64,000 nt of DNA from Komagataeibacter xylinus (GCF_009834365.1 NZ_CP041348.1:124001-188000), one strand, 5' to 3'; shown: positions 9,264 to 18,928, numbered from the stretch's first letter. Program-made: numbers and translations. The notes: generated by a model not told the origin, from the sequence alone.

Positions 9264-9989
9264 ATGAATAAAAACGGACAGCGCACCTCCGACGGCCACC
9301 CCCTCCCCACGCCGCAACCCGGCGTGGTGGAGACACAGCTCATGCTGGGGCAGATCCATCTTGATCAGGGCCATATGGATGAAGCCTTCACCATGTTCGA
9401 GGCGGCCGCACGCAGTGGCGACCCGCGTGCGGTGAACATGCTCGGCCGCGCCCATGAGCGCGGCTGGGGCACCGCGCGTAACCCGGTCACCGCGGCACTA
9501 TATTACACCCATGCAGCCGATAGCGGATATGGCTGGGCGCTGTTCAACCTGGCCGACCTGTATCTGGCGGGCCAGGGCGTGCGGGCCGATCCGGGCCGCG
9601 CCCATGTCCTGTATGTGGCCGCTGCCCGGGCAGGGGTTGCCAAAGCGCTGAACATGCTGGGCATCATGGCGGAACAGCGCATGGTGCCGGCTGCACGGCC
9701 CGAAAGCGCACCCGTGTTCTTTCATGCTGCCGCCACAGAAGGCGACTGCTGGGGCTGCGTCAATCTTGCACGCCTGTATCTGGCAGCAGGCCAGACGGCG
9801 CAGGCCATCCCCTGGCTGCACAAAGCACTGGAACATGGCTTTGGGGATGTCTTTGCAGTCATCGCCACGCTTCTGGCCACACAGCCTGCCCCCCGGCTGC
9901 GGCCTCTGGCGCGTGAAGCGGCAGGACGGATGCGGGCCGCATGTCAGCCCGACAGGCTTTTAACCCCAACACGATCGCATGACACATGA
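9264..9989 (+). CDS. Sel1-repeat (TPR-like) protein of the siderophore operon
   Basis: This 241-residue protein is built of Sel1-type helical repeats: AARSGDPRAVNMLGRAHERGWG, then AADSGYGWALFNLADLYLAGQG, then two looser repeats. It lacks a clear signal peptide. Sel1 proteins are scaffolds; such a gene commonly accompanies piuA/piuC-type loci, where its role is not established. It lies 61 bases after the receptor and its stop overlaps the next start (ATGA), so it is translationally coupled to the DUF4405 gene. Confidence 0.8.
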   Translation: MNKNGQRTSDGHPLPTPQPGVVETQLMLGQIHLDQGHMDEAFTMFEAAARSGDPRAVNMLGRAHERGWGTARNPVTAALYYTHAADSGYGWALFNLADLYLAGQGVRADPGRAHVLYVAAARAGVAKALNMLGIMAEQRMVPAARPESAPVFFHAAATEGDCWGCVNLARLYLAAGQTAQAIPWLHKALEHGFGDVFAVIATLLATQPAPRLRPLAREAAGRMRAACQPDRLLTPTRSHDT

Positions 9990-10492
9990 AACTGATAATA
10001 AAGAAATACGCCACCCCGCTGATTACCGGCCTGTTCCTGGTTTCTGCCATTTCCGGCACGGCCCTGTTCTTTCACTGGATGCCGGGCATGTTCCACTCCA
10101 TGCATGTCTGGCTGAGCATGGTGCTGCTGCTGCCTTTCGTGCTGCATATATGGCGCAACTGGGCGCAGTTCCTGCTTTATTTCCGCACGCCCTCCATGCT
10201 GTTGGCGTGCGGCCTGTCGCTGCTTGCGGCCATTGGCTTCGTGCTCACCACGGGGCATGCGGGCGGCAACCCGGCGCGCCAGCTTTTTCCGCTGCTGACC
10301 CATGCGCCGCTGAACGCGCTGGCCCCCGTGCTGCACGCAGCCCCTGATGCACTGGCCGAACGCCTGGGCCATGAGAACTGCACGGTCAATTCCACCGACG
10401 AGACGCTGGAACAGATCGCAACGGATTGCGGCAAGAAATCAAACGACCTCCTGCTGCGCCTGCTGCCGCACCATAACGATCACAGGCATTGA
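9986..10492 (+). CDS. DUF4405-type membrane protein
   Basis: This 168-residue protein has three hydrophobic segments near residues 10-30, 38-58 and 72-92. The histidines in FHSMHVWLSMVLLLPFVLHIWRNW fit a haem-binding DUF4405-like helix bundle. The soluble C-terminal tail holds CTVNSTDETLEQIATDCG and ends in a His-rich stretch. It may be an electron-transfer partner for iron release or for the neighbouring dioxygenase; that is inference from context. It overlaps the Sel1 gene by four bases and precedes the dioxygenase by about 30 bases. Confidence 0.65.
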   Translation: MKLIIKKYATPLITGLFLVSAISGTALFFHWMPGMFHSMHVWLSMVLLLPFVLHIWRNWAQFLLYFRTPSMLLACGLSLLAAIGFVLTTGHAGGNPARQLFPLLTHAPLNALAPVLHAAPDALAERLGHENCTVNSTDETLEQIATDCGKKSNDLLLRLLPHHNDHRH

Positions 10493-10523
10493 GCGCGATG
10501 ATCCGGCCAACAGGAAATTCCTC

Positions 10524-11207
10524 ATGCTGATTCATATTCCCGGCGTGCTGAGCCGCCATGATGTGGCCCATTGCCGCGCGGTGCTGGGCCGCTCGCAATG
10601 GGTGGACGGACGGGTAACGGCGGGCGAGCAGTCCGCCAAGGCCAAGTTCAACCTCCAGATCCCGCATGACAGCACGGAAGGCCGTGACCTGGCCGACCTG
10701 GTGCTGCAACGGCTGGGGTGCAATGCCACCTTCAACAGCGCAGCCCTGCCGCTGCGCGTGTTTCCGCCCCTGTTCAACCGGTATGATGCGGGCATGTGCT
10801 TTCACACCCATATCGACAACGCCATCCGCCCCTTGCCCGGCACCGGCCACCGGCTGCGCACCGATGTGTCCTCCACGCTGTTCCTCAGCGAACTTGATGA
10901 ATATGACGGTGGCGAACTGATGATACAGGACACCTATGGCACGCAGAAGGTGCGCTTCCCCGCAGGTGACATGGTGCTCTACCCCGCCACCAGCCTGCAC
11001 AGCGTCAGCCCCGTTACGCGCGGCAGCCGCTGGGCATCGTTTTTCTGGTCACAGTCCATGGTGCGCAATGACGTGCAGCGCACCCTGCTCTACCAGTTCG
11101 ACCAGTCGATCATCGAAACCCGCCGCACCCTGCCTGACAGCCACCCCGCCGTGCTGGGCCTGACGGCCACCTACCACAACCTGCTGCGCCAGTGGGCGGA
11201 ACTGTAG
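10524..11207 (+). CDS. piuC: PiuC-like Fe(II)/2-oxoglutarate dioxygenase (PKHD-type hydroxylase)
   Basis: This 227-residue protein matches the PKHD hydroxylase family (PiuC/YbiX). The iron ligands are H96 and D98 in FHTHIDNAI and H159 in SLHSVSPV, and R169 in GSRWASFFWSQS would bind 2-oxoglutarate. The C-terminus ends with a short helical segment. The ATG used follows AGGAAA; a further upstream frame overlaps the DUF4405 gene and is unlikely. PiuC-type enzymes are co-encoded with catecholate siderophore receptors; the substrate is unknown. Confidence 0.9.
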   Translation: MLIHIPGVLSRHDVAHCRAVLGRSQWVDGRVTAGEQSAKAKFNLQIPHDSTEGRDLADLVLQRLGCNATFNSAALPLRVFPPLFNRYDAGMCFHTHIDNAIRPLPGTGHRLRTDVSSTLFLSELDEYDGGELMIQDTYGTQKVRFPAGDMVLYPATSLHSVSPVTRGSRWASFFWSQSMVRNDVQRTLLYQFDQSIIETRRTLPDSHPAVLGLTATYHNLLRQWAEL

Positions 11208-11332
11208 CCGCCGCATTCGCACCCACCATGGCTGGATACGGCACCGCATTCACGATAGATACGGGCCGGAATGCAGGGTGAAAACAGATACAATGAACAT
11301 GAAAAACGCCCCCCACGCCACGGGGCGCTGAG

Positions 11333-12994
11333 ATGACGGGAGCGGACAGGACCCTGCGGGGGCGGCTGCGTGATATTGTTGCCGGGCTGTCGCTGGCATC
11401 GATGAACATTCCGCAGGTGCTGGGCTATACCCGCATTGCACAGATGCCCGCGGTGACCGGCCTGTACACGGTGCTGCTGCCGCTGGTTGCCTTTGCAGGG
11501 TTCGGGGCCTCGCGCCATCTGGTGGTGGCGGCGGATTCAGCCACGGCTGCAATTTTCTCCAGCGCACTCGGGCGCATGGCCGTGCCGGGCAGCACGCATT
11601 ACATGGCGCTGGTCAGCACGGTGGCCCTGCTCAGCGCGGGGTTCCTGCTGGTCGCGCGACTGTTCCGCCTTGGCTTTCTGGCCGATTTCCTCTCCCGCAC
11701 CGTGCTGGTGGGGTTCATGGCCGGTGTGGGCGTGCAGGTGGCTCTTGCCATGACACGCGACATGCTGGGCATAGACATCACTGCCCATAACACCGTGCTG
11801 CAACTGGTCCAGACCATAACGCGTCTGCCCCGGCTCAACGGGCCGACGCTTCTGCTGTCGGCAGGCATTGTGGCGGTCATCATGGTGGGCGAGCGGCTGG
11901 CCCCGCGCCTGCCGCTGCCACTGGTCACGGTCGTGGGGTCGATCATGGCGAGCATGATGTTCGATCTGGCGGGGCATGGCATCGCCATCATCGGCCCGAT
12001 TGAAAGCGGCCTGCCACGCCTGCGCCTGCCTGATGTTTCATGGAATGAAATGCTGGCCCTGCTACCGGTCACCACATCGTGCGTATTTGTCATCATTGCG
12101 CAGAGTGCCGCCACATCCCGCGCCTTTGCACAGCGCTTTCATGATCCGGTCAATGACAATGCCGACATTCTCGGCCTTGCCGCAGCCAATGCCGTTGCCG
12201 GGCTGAGTGGCACCTTCAGTGTCAATGGCAGCCCGACCCAGACCGCCATGGCCGTGCAGGCAGGTGCGCGCACGCAACTGGCGCAACTGACCTTTGCCGC
12301 CATTACCATGATCGTGCTGCTGTTCCTGACCGGCCCGCTCCAGTACCTGCCGCGCTGCGTTCTGGCCTCGATTGTCTTTACGGTCGCCCTCGGCATGATC
12401 AACACACGCGCGATGCTGGCCATCTACCGCGAAAGCCCGGGCGAATGCGGGCTGGCACTTGCCACGGCGGCTGCCGTTGTCAGCATCGGCGTGGAACAGG
12501 GCATATTCCTGGCCATAGCGCTCTCGCTGTTCCGCCATGTGCGGCACAGCTACGAGCCCCATACCATGCTGCTGTGTTACGACATGCATTCCGGCCTGCT
12601 GGAGCCGCAACCCGTCTCGGCAGGGGTGCAGACCGCGCCTGGCATCGTGCTGTACCGGTTCTGCGCGGATCTGTTCTATGCCAACTCGATGCGTTTTGTC
12701 AGCGACATCCGCTCCCTCGTGGCCCCTGCGCGTGCACGGCCTGAGTGCATCGTGGTGGATGCCAGCGCAATCACCGATATCGACTTTTCAGCCGCGAGTG
12801 ACCTGCGCGACCTGTTTACCAGCCTCAGGCAACAGGGGGTCAGGATCATATTCGGGCGGGTCACGCCCTATCTCCGCGCCGATATGGACCGCCATCGCCT
12901 CACGCCGGTTATCGGGGCGGAGAACATTCATGCGCAGTTGCATACGGCCATGGCCGCGGCGCAGCAGATCATGAACACGCACGCACCCACCTGA
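11333..12994 (+). CDS. SulP-family anion transporter with C-terminal STAS domain
   Basis: This 553-residue protein has the SulP order: an N-terminal segment SLASMNIPQVLGYTRIAQMP (the sulfate-transporter signature region), about 12-14 membrane segments including the SVNGSPTQTAMAVQAGARTQ loop, and a cytoplasmic STAS domain over the last 110 residues (IVVDASAITDIDFSAASDLRDL). It could carry sulfate, bicarbonate or dicarboxylates. It starts 125 bases after the dioxygenase on the same strand, so it may share the operon or have its own promoter. It converges with the GntR gene. Confidence 0.92.
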   Translation: MTGADRTLRGRLRDIVAGLSLASMNIPQVLGYTRIAQMPAVTGLYTVLLPLVAFAGFGASRHLVVAADSATAAIFSSALGRMAVPGSTHYMALVSTVALLSAGFLLVARLFRLGFLADFLSRTVLVGFMAGVGVQVALAMTRDMLGIDITAHNTVLQLVQTITRLPRLNGPTLLLSAGIVAVIMVGERLAPRLPLPLVTVVGSIMASMMFDLAGHGIAIIGPIESGLPRLRLPDVSWNEMLALLPVTTSCVFVIIAQSAATSRAFAQRFHDPVNDNADILGLAAANAVAGLSGTFSVNGSPTQTAMAVQAGARTQLAQLTFAAITMIVLLFLTGPLQYLPRCVLASIVFTVALGMINTRAMLAIYRESPGECGLALATAAAVVSIGVEQGIFLAIALSLFRHVRHSYEPHTMLLCYDMHSGLLEPQPVSAGVQTAPGIVLYRFCADLFYANSMRFVSDIRSLVAPARARPECIVVDASAITDIDFSAASDLRDLFTSLRQQGVRIIFGRVTPYLRADMDRHRLTPVIGAENIHAQLHTAMAAAQQIMNTHAPT

Positions 12995-13064
12995 TCTGGC
13001 CCCTGCATGCGCTCAGGAAGGGTGTATCGGCTTCTTGCCACAACCCGTTTTACGGTTACAGCGC

Positions 13065-13751
13065 TCAGTCCTTCAGGGGCTGGAGGATCTGACTCAGTAT
13101 GGTCGTGGTGGCGGGCTCGCGATGGAAATCAAGGCAGCTTTCAATCCCTTCCAGATGCCGCGCCATGAGGGCGGAGGCTTCGACATAATCATGCGCCAGA
13201 AGCAGTTCGAGCAGATCATGATGATCGGAAGACAGGCAGCACGTCGTGTTCTGTCGCTCATACATGGTAATGATGAGCGACATGCGCAGGATAAGCTCGC
13301 CGGTAATGCTTTTCAGCACCTTGTTACCGAGTTCCTCGATCAACGTCAGGTGAAACTGGCCGGAAAGATAGATCATGGCAATCGCGTCATGCGCCGCATG
13401 CGCCTGTGCTTCCTGCATCATGATGCGGCGCAGGCGCTCAGCCCCCTGCGCGGATAGCTTGCGGTAGGGATGCGCGAGCAGGCTGACCTCGATCAGGCGG
13501 CGGCTGGCCAGCACGTCACGGGCTTCCTGCGGGGAGGGGCGGCTGACAAAAGCCCCGCGCCCCGGTTCCAGCGTGACGATGTGCGAGCGCGACAGCAGCA
13601 GCAGCACACGGCGGATCTTGGCCCGGTTGGAGCGAAAGATCTGGGCAAGCTCTTCCTCCGGCAGCTTGCTGCCAGGTGCCAGCTTGCGCTCGAGGACCGC
13701 CTTGCACAAGGCATCAGCAATGCGCGCTTCTTCCTTGGCAGATGATCCCAT
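13065..13751 (-). CDS. GntR-family (FCD domain) regulator of the ureide/hydantoin cluster
   Basis: The roughly 228-residue protein has an N-terminal winged helix (LAPGSKLPEEELAQIFRSNRAKIRRVLLLLS) and an FCD effector domain with the metal/ligand histidines in FHLTLIEELGNKV and later SSDHHDLLELL. I chose the ATG preceded by GGGGAGGGGAGG; a start 12 codons upstream lacks a site. It is divergent from the racemase gene. The intergenic region carries an inverted repeat that recurs before the TonB receptor, so it probably regulates both promoters in response to a ureide, hydantoin or amino-acid ligand. Confidence 0.85.
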   Translation of the reverse strand: MGSSAKEEARIADALCKAVLERKLAPGSKLPEEELAQIFRSNRAKIRRVLLLLSRSHIVTLEPGRGAFVSRPSPQEARDVLASRRLIEVSLLAHPYRKLSAQGAERLRRIMMQEAQAHAAHDAIAMIYLSGQFHLTLIEELGNKVLKSITGELILRMSLIITMYERQNTTCCLSSDHHDLLELLLAHDYVEASALMARHLEGIESCLDFHREPATTTILSQILQPLKD

Positions 13752-13828
13752 GGCCCGTGCCTCCCCTCCCCTTTTGCTGAAACGCATTTCTGTTGAGGCA
13801 GTCTGGCGCGTCCGTCAAGAGTCTTGAT

Positions 13829-13874
13829 ATTGTAAACAATAATGGTTGACGAAACACGTTTCCAAATCATACTG
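13829..13874 (+). promoter_or_regulatory. Operator and promoter of the racemase gene
   Basis: The inverted repeat ATTGT-AA-ACAAT (13829-13840) is followed after five bases by a -35 box TTGACG and, 17 bases on, a possible -10 box ATACTG. The same operator with the same five-base spacing to TTGACA precedes the TonB receptor at 14692. The divergent GntR regulator is the likely binder. Confidence 0.6.
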
Positions 13875-13909
13875 ACTGACAGAGGCCACTGATATGGCCC
13901 GCCTTAATC

Positions 13910-14683
13910 ATGATTGGATGCCTGCCCGTGTCGCGCCTGCTGCTCATCAATCCCAATACCGATACGGATATGACGCAACGCATGGTGGCCTATGCCGAGG
14001 CCCAGTTTGCCGGCGCGGTCGCGATTGAGGCGATCACGGCCCGGTTCGGGGCGCGCTACCTGACCAACCGCGTTTCCGTCACGATTGCGGGCCATGCGGT
14101 GCTCGATGCGCTGGCCTGCGCGCGCGGACCGTTTGACGCGGTGCTGGTGGCCTGTTTTGGCGACCCGGGGCGCGAGGCTCTGGCGAGCCTCTGCCCGGTG
14201 CCGGTCGCGGGCATGGCGCAGGCTTCCCTTATCCGGGCGGCGCGGCTGCCGGGGCGCTTCTCGATTGTGACCGGCGGCCCGGAATGGAAGCCTATGCTCG
14301 TGACTCTGGTGCAGGCCATGGGACTGAGCGCACGGCTGGCATCCATCCGCATCCTGCCCGCAGCGGGCAATGTTCTGGCACAGGGCGGGGCTGAAGCCTG
14401 CCGGCAGATTGCGCGTGCCTGCAATGAAGCGGTGCAGGAAGATGGTGCCGCCCGCGTGGTGCTGGGCGGTGCGGGGCTGGCAGGCTTTGCCGCGCGGATT
14501 GCGCCAGACGTAACCGCCCCGGTCATGTGCTCCCTGCACGAAAGCCTGCAGGAAGTGTCCAGCCTGCTGTCGCGCCCCGCGCCGCAGCAGCACGCGTGGA
14601 AGAGCATGGAAACGGTGGGCCTGTCTCCCGAACTACACCGTTATCTGGCATCTGGCGCGACTGTACGCGCCTGCCAGGATTGA
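13910..14683 (+). CDS. Asp/Glu/hydantoin racemase family protein
   Basis: This 257-residue protein begins with the family motif LLLINPNTDTDMTQRM. It has the two catalytic cysteines expected of cofactor-independent racemases: C82 in VLVACFGDPG and C207 in APVMCSLHE. Family members racemise hydantoins, allantoin or acidic amino acids. With the linked carbamoylase and NCS1 permease, a hydantoin or allantoin racemase is the best guess. The start is uncertain: the ATG used has a weak site, and a GTG six codons later would start just before the core. No cyclic amidohydrolase (hydantoinase/allantoinase) is present nearby. Confidence 0.82.
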   Translation: MIGCLPVSRLLLINPNTDTDMTQRMVAYAEAQFAGAVAIEAITARFGARYLTNRVSVTIAGHAVLDALACARGPFDAVLVACFGDPGREALASLCPVPVAGMAQASLIRAARLPGRFSIVTGGPEWKPMLVTLVQAMGLSARLASIRILPAAGNVLAQGGAEACRQIARACNEAVQEDGAARVVLGGAGLAGFAARIAPDVTAPVMCSLHESLQEVSSLLSRPAPQQHAWKSMETVGLSPELHRYLASGATVRACQD

Positions 14684-14691
14684 AATCCATT

Positions 14692-14737
14692 TTTGTAAAC
14701 AATATGCGTTGACACGTATTTTAAACCGATATTATCC
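14692..14737 (+). promoter_or_regulatory. Operator and promoter of the TonB receptor of the ureide cluster
   Basis: TTTGT-AA-ACAAT (14692-14703) is followed after five bases by TTGACA and by a -10-like TTATCC at 17 bases (or TATTAT at 15). It copies the layout upstream of the racemase, which ties the two transcripts to one regulator. Confidence 0.6.
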
Positions 14738-14827
14738 TGCAACCGTAATGAGAGACATTCCTCTCAAGTATCATTCCATACCGTGATCCCGGCCTGCCGG
14801 GCGGGATAAAGAATAAGGACACCGGCA

Positions 14828-17311
14828 ATGTACCTTGACGGAAAAAGCCCGAACGGATCGCACTCCTCCAGGCAGACCGTGCCGCTGCTCCGTTTTTCCG
14901 TTCAGGCGCCCGGTCACCGGTTTTTTCTGGTGCTGACAACCGCGCTGGTGCTCGGTGCGCCACGCGGGGCGGCCCTGGCCCGCACGGTAACGACCCATGA
15001 CAAGCACGCCAACAATGCCCACCCCGCAACCGTGCAGCCGCAGGGTGTAAAGGCTACGGGCGGACCCGAGCAGATCCAGGTGGGGGCGAGTGTTGTCCAT
15101 TCAGCCGATGGCGTGACCGGGCGCGCGCCCGGTGGCGGCCTGATCCAGAAACAGACCGCGCCCAAGGCACGCAGCACTGTCACCCCCGATTACATCATGA
15201 AGCAGTCGCCTGCGCAGAACGCCTATAACGCCGTCAAGCTGCTGCCGGGCATCGTGGTCGCCAATACCGACCCTGCAGGCCACGAAAAATCCGCCCTGAG
15301 CATGCGTGGCCTGACACAGGACCAGATTGCCAATGTGTGGGAAGGCATGCCGCTGAGCAGCATCGGTGGCTACAATCTTGACGTGGCATGGGTTACGGAT
15401 AGCGAAAATATCGGCAGCGTTTCCGTGCAGCCCGGCTCATCCAATCTCGATACGCCCGCCATCAACGGTTCGGGCGGCATGTTCGAGTTCAAGACCCGCG
15501 ATCCCTCAAAGAAATTCGGCGGGCTGGGCGATGTCGGCGTGGGCAACCGCGACTATACCCGCCAGTTCCTGCGCGTGGACACGGGCGAATGGGGCAAGAC
15601 TGGCATCCGCTCCTACATCTCGTTCTCCAACCAGCATGACACGTTCTACCACGGCCCCGGCCAGGAAGACTTCAAGCATATCGACTTCAAGATCCTCAAG
15701 GAATGGGGGGATGGCAACCGCGTGTCACTCGTCGGTGGGTTTACACGCGGCATTATCGGTAACGAGCCCTACTGGGACATGACCATGGCCAGCTGGCAGC
15801 AGAAGGGGCTGAAGAACGAACTGGCCGGTTCCTACGACCGCAACAACGCGGCTGGCGGCACCGATTACTGGAAGCTGAACTGGCTTCATTCCAAGACCTT
15901 CAACATCGCGGCCCCCTCGCACTTCAACTTCGGGCGGATCGGGCTGGATGTCACCCCCTATGTGGCGGCCAACCAGAAGGTTTACGGCTCCGGCTTTGAA
16001 CTCAACGATCAGGTTTACAATGGCTATGGCAGCAGCCCGCAATCCATTGTCATTCCCGGCCAGCAGGCCGGTCAGTCCTACGGCGTGGCCGAGCAGTACA
16101 GCAGCCTGAACGAAATGCGCGGCGGCGTGAACGCCAAGCTGAGCTACAAGGTCGGCAATCATCATATCTATCTGGGTTACTGGTTCGATTACGACAATTC
16201 CACCAACCTTGTCGGCTACACCGGCGTCAGCAGCGCAGGCGACCCGGCAACCTCCTGGGGGCGGGCGCGCAACTCGCTGCGGCTGAGCAACGGGCAGGTT
16301 TTCTATTCGCAGAACTACAGCGACATTTCCACCGTCAACGGCATTTATGCAGGCGATACGGTCACGCTGCTCAACGGGCGGCTGGTGCTTGATGGCGGCA
16401 TGCGCGTGACCATGATCCATCGTGACGGCACCGACAACATTCCCGGCCTGCAGCGCAAGGTCAGCGCCAACGAGGTCATGCCCCTACCCACGCTTGGCGG
16501 GCATTTTCAGCTAAACAAATACGTGCAGATCTTTGGTGGCGTCTCGACCGGCGCCAAGGCCCCGCCTGACAGTGCCATGATCACCACCATCAACCCCAAT
16601 ACCGGGCAGATCGCCAATCAGGGCCAGACCCATATCCATGATGAATACAATATTACCGAGGAAGTAGGCATGCGCTACACCGGTAAATACATCATCGGGT
16701 CCTTTACGTATTTCCATTACAACCTGTCGCATCATCAGGTTTCCACCTCCATGTTCCTCGGTAACGAGGCCATCGGGCAGGTCATTGATGCGGGCAACCA
16801 GACAACCAACGGGTTTGACGCGGAAATCGGCATGCGCCCCATCCACCATTTCCGCCCCTATGCGTCCATGCAGTATCTGCACTCAACCATCGATAACAAT
16901 ATCCAGGGTCTGCCCACCAAGGGCAAGATGGCGGTCAACACGCCCACATGGGCGGCCTCGCTGGGCATAGACTGGGATAACGGCATCTTCTTCTGGAATT
17001 ATGGCCTGAATTACTTCTCAAAACAGTATTCAACCTTCATGAACCAGGAAGCACTGCCCTCGCTTTACACCATGAATGCCACAGTGGGCGCGCGCCTGCC
17101 GCGCAACAGCCTGGTCGGGCGCGGGCTGAGCTTTCTCAAAAGCCCGGAAGTCATGCTGTGGGTCAACAACATGATCGATACCCATGCCTACTCCGCCATC
17201 AACAGTGTCAGCCTGACCAATACAACCATCGGCAAGATCCAGGGCACGGCACCTACCTACAATACGCTGGGACGTTTCTCCGCTGTGGTGACCTTCCGGG
17301 CCGGTTTCTGA
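14828..17311 (+). CDS. TonB-dependent outer-membrane receptor of the ureide/hydantoin cluster
   Basis: This 827-residue receptor has an internal hydrophobic export signal (FFLVLTTALVLGAPRGAALA) after a basic N-terminus of about 35 residues. It has a TonB-box-like EQIQVGAS, a plug with NAVKLLPGIVVANTDPAG and LSMRGLTQDQIANVWEGMPL, and a long beta-barrel ending FSAVVTFRAGF. It differs from the two siderophore receptors here: no Fur box, and it sits beside an NCS1 permease and a carbamoylase behind the GntR operator. Uptake of a ureide, hydantoin or purine derivative is inferred from context; an iron chelate is not excluded. Confidence 0.85.
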   Translation: MYLDGKSPNGSHSSRQTVPLLRFSVQAPGHRFFLVLTTALVLGAPRGAALARTVTTHDKHANNAHPATVQPQGVKATGGPEQIQVGASVVHSADGVTGRAPGGGLIQKQTAPKARSTVTPDYIMKQSPAQNAYNAVKLLPGIVVANTDPAGHEKSALSMRGLTQDQIANVWEGMPLSSIGGYNLDVAWVTDSENIGSVSVQPGSSNLDTPAINGSGGMFEFKTRDPSKKFGGLGDVGVGNRDYTRQFLRVDTGEWGKTGIRSYISFSNQHDTFYHGPGQEDFKHIDFKILKEWGDGNRVSLVGGFTRGIIGNEPYWDMTMASWQQKGLKNELAGSYDRNNAAGGTDYWKLNWLHSKTFNIAAPSHFNFGRIGLDVTPYVAANQKVYGSGFELNDQVYNGYGSSPQSIVIPGQQAGQSYGVAEQYSSLNEMRGGVNAKLSYKVGNHHIYLGYWFDYDNSTNLVGYTGVSSAGDPATSWGRARNSLRLSNGQVFYSQNYSDISTVNGIYAGDTVTLLNGRLVLDGGMRVTMIHRDGTDNIPGLQRKVSANEVMPLPTLGGHFQLNKYVQIFGGVSTGAKAPPDSAMITTINPNTGQIANQGQTHIHDEYNITEEVGMRYTGKYIIGSFTYFHYNLSHHQVSTSMFLGNEAIGQVIDAGNQTTNGFDAEIGMRPIHHFRPYASMQYLHSTIDNNIQGLPTKGKMAVNTPTWAASLGIDWDNGIFFWNYGLNYFSKQYSTFMNQEALPSLYTMNATVGARLPRNSLVGRGLSFLKSPEVMLWVNNMIDTHAYSAINSVSLTNTTIGKIQGTAPTYNTLGRFSAVVTFRAGF

Positions 17312-17399
17312 GCAGGCATCATGCAATGGAATACGTAAGCTGGCCCGACCTTCACATGGCCACAACACCCGGGCATAGTGGCCTGCGGGAGAGCTGTGT

Positions 17400-18884
17400 A
17401 TGAACATGCAGGTACGACCGGAAGCGGTTCCATCTTCTTCAGCCACGCGGCAGGGCACGCAGGATGATAGATTGCGCAACAGCGATCTGCTCCCTGCGGC
17501 AAAGCAGGACTGGAACTGGTACGACTACCTGTCTTTCTGGATGTCGGATGTGCATAGCGTTGGCGGCTATGTCACGGCTGGCAACCTTTTTACCCTCGGC
17601 CTGCCTTCGGGGCTGGTTTTTGCCGCCCTGCTGGCGGGCGTACTGATTGTAAACGCCCTGTGCAACCTTGTGGCGGTGCCCAGCCAGCGCACGGGTACGC
17701 CGTTTCCGGTTGTATGCCGCATGTCCTTTGGCGTGCTGGGGGCCAATATTCCCGCGCTGATCCGCGGCGTGATCGCCGTATGCTGGTACGGCATACAGAC
17801 ATGGCTGGCCTCTAACGCACTGGTGGTACTGACCCTGCGCCTTGCCCCCGGCCTGGCACCATGGGCCGAGGTCAGGCGGCACGGCATGCTGGGGCTTTCA
17901 GCCGTGGGCTGGGGCGCATTTGCCCTGTTATGGCTGGTGCAGGCCGCCATTTTCTGGCGGGGTATCGAAACCATCCGCCGGTTTATCGAACTGGCGGGGC
18001 CTGCCGTATACGCCATCATGATCGCACTCGACCTGTATCTGCTCCACCATGTGGGGTGGCACCATTTTTCCTTGCGGATTACCGGGGCGGGTGCCCCCTT
18101 GCATGGCAGTGCACTGGTATGGGCCAGCGTGAATGCGGTGGCACTTGTGGTCTCCTATTTCTCTGGCCCCATGCTTAATTTTGGTGATTTCGCCCGCTAC
18201 GGCCGCAGTGCGGCGGATATCAGGCGCGGCAATTTCTGGGGGCTGCCGTTCAATTTCATCGGCTTTTCAGCACTCACAATCTGCACCATTGCCCTGACTG
18301 CACCGGCTTTTGGTCATGTCATGATCGACCCGGTGGAAACCGTCGCGCATATCGATAGCCTGACCGCAGTCATATTCGGCATGCTGACATTTATCATTGC
18401 GACGGCAGGCATCAATATCGTGGCCAATTTTGTCTCGGCCTCGTTTGATTTTTCCAATCTCTCGCCCCGGCATATCAGCCTGCGCGGTGGCGGCATGATT
18501 GCGGCTGCTGGCTCAATCGTCATCATGCCATGGAAACTGTATGGCAACCCGCACGTCATGCATCTGACACTGGATGTGCTGGCGACGTTCATCGGCCCGT
18601 TATTTGGCATTCTTGTCTGTGACTACTATATCGTGCGCCGCCGCGAAGTTGATGTAGCAGCCCTTTACACCACCAGCGCGCAGGGCCGTTACTGGTACCG
18701 CAACGGGGTTAACCCGGCGGCCATCCTTGCCCTGCTGGCTGCGGTGGCGGCGGGGAGCACGAGTGTGTTCGTGCCTGCGTTCTCTGCCCTGTCTGAATTT
18801 GCATGGTTTATCGGATGCCTGACAGGAGGGGCGTGCTACCTTGCCCTGATGAAATCAGGCCCTGCCGGCAACGCATCTCCCTGA
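17400..18884 (+). CDS. NCS1-family permease (hydantoin/allantoin-type)
   Basis: This 494-residue protein has about 12 membrane segments and NCS1 marks: RNSDLLPAAKQDWNWYDYLSFW, TGTPFPVVCRMSFGVLGANIP, and a late LFGILVCDYYIVRRREVD. Mhp1, the best-known member, carries benzyl-hydantoin with sodium; others carry allantoin, cytosine or uracil. It starts 89 bases after the TonB receptor on the same strand, so outer- and inner-membrane uptake are probably co-transcribed. It converges with the carbamoylase gene across a 44-base gap holding a short CGGGG/CCCCG hairpin. Confidence 0.9.
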   Translation: MNMQVRPEAVPSSSATRQGTQDDRLRNSDLLPAAKQDWNWYDYLSFWMSDVHSVGGYVTAGNLFTLGLPSGLVFAALLAGVLIVNALCNLVAVPSQRTGTPFPVVCRMSFGVLGANIPALIRGVIAVCWYGIQTWLASNALVVLTLRLAPGLAPWAEVRRHGMLGLSAVGWGAFALLWLVQAAIFWRGIETIRRFIELAGPAVYAIMIALDLYLLHHVGWHHFSLRITGAGAPLHGSALVWASVNAVALVVSYFSGPMLNFGDFARYGRSAADIRRGNFWGLPFNFIGFSALTICTIALTAPAFGHVMIDPVETVAHIDSLTAVIFGMLTFIIATAGINIVANFVSASFDFSNLSPRHISLRGGGMIAAAGSIVIMPWKLYGNPHVMHLTLDVLATFIGPLFGILVCDYYIVRRREVDVAALYTTSAQGRYWYRNGVNPAAILALLAAVAAGSTSVFVPAFSALSEFAWFIGCLTGGACYLALMKSGPAGNASP

Positions 18885-18928
18885 TAGTCGCGCCGGGGGA
18901 ATGACCCCGATAACGTCTATCCCCTCCC

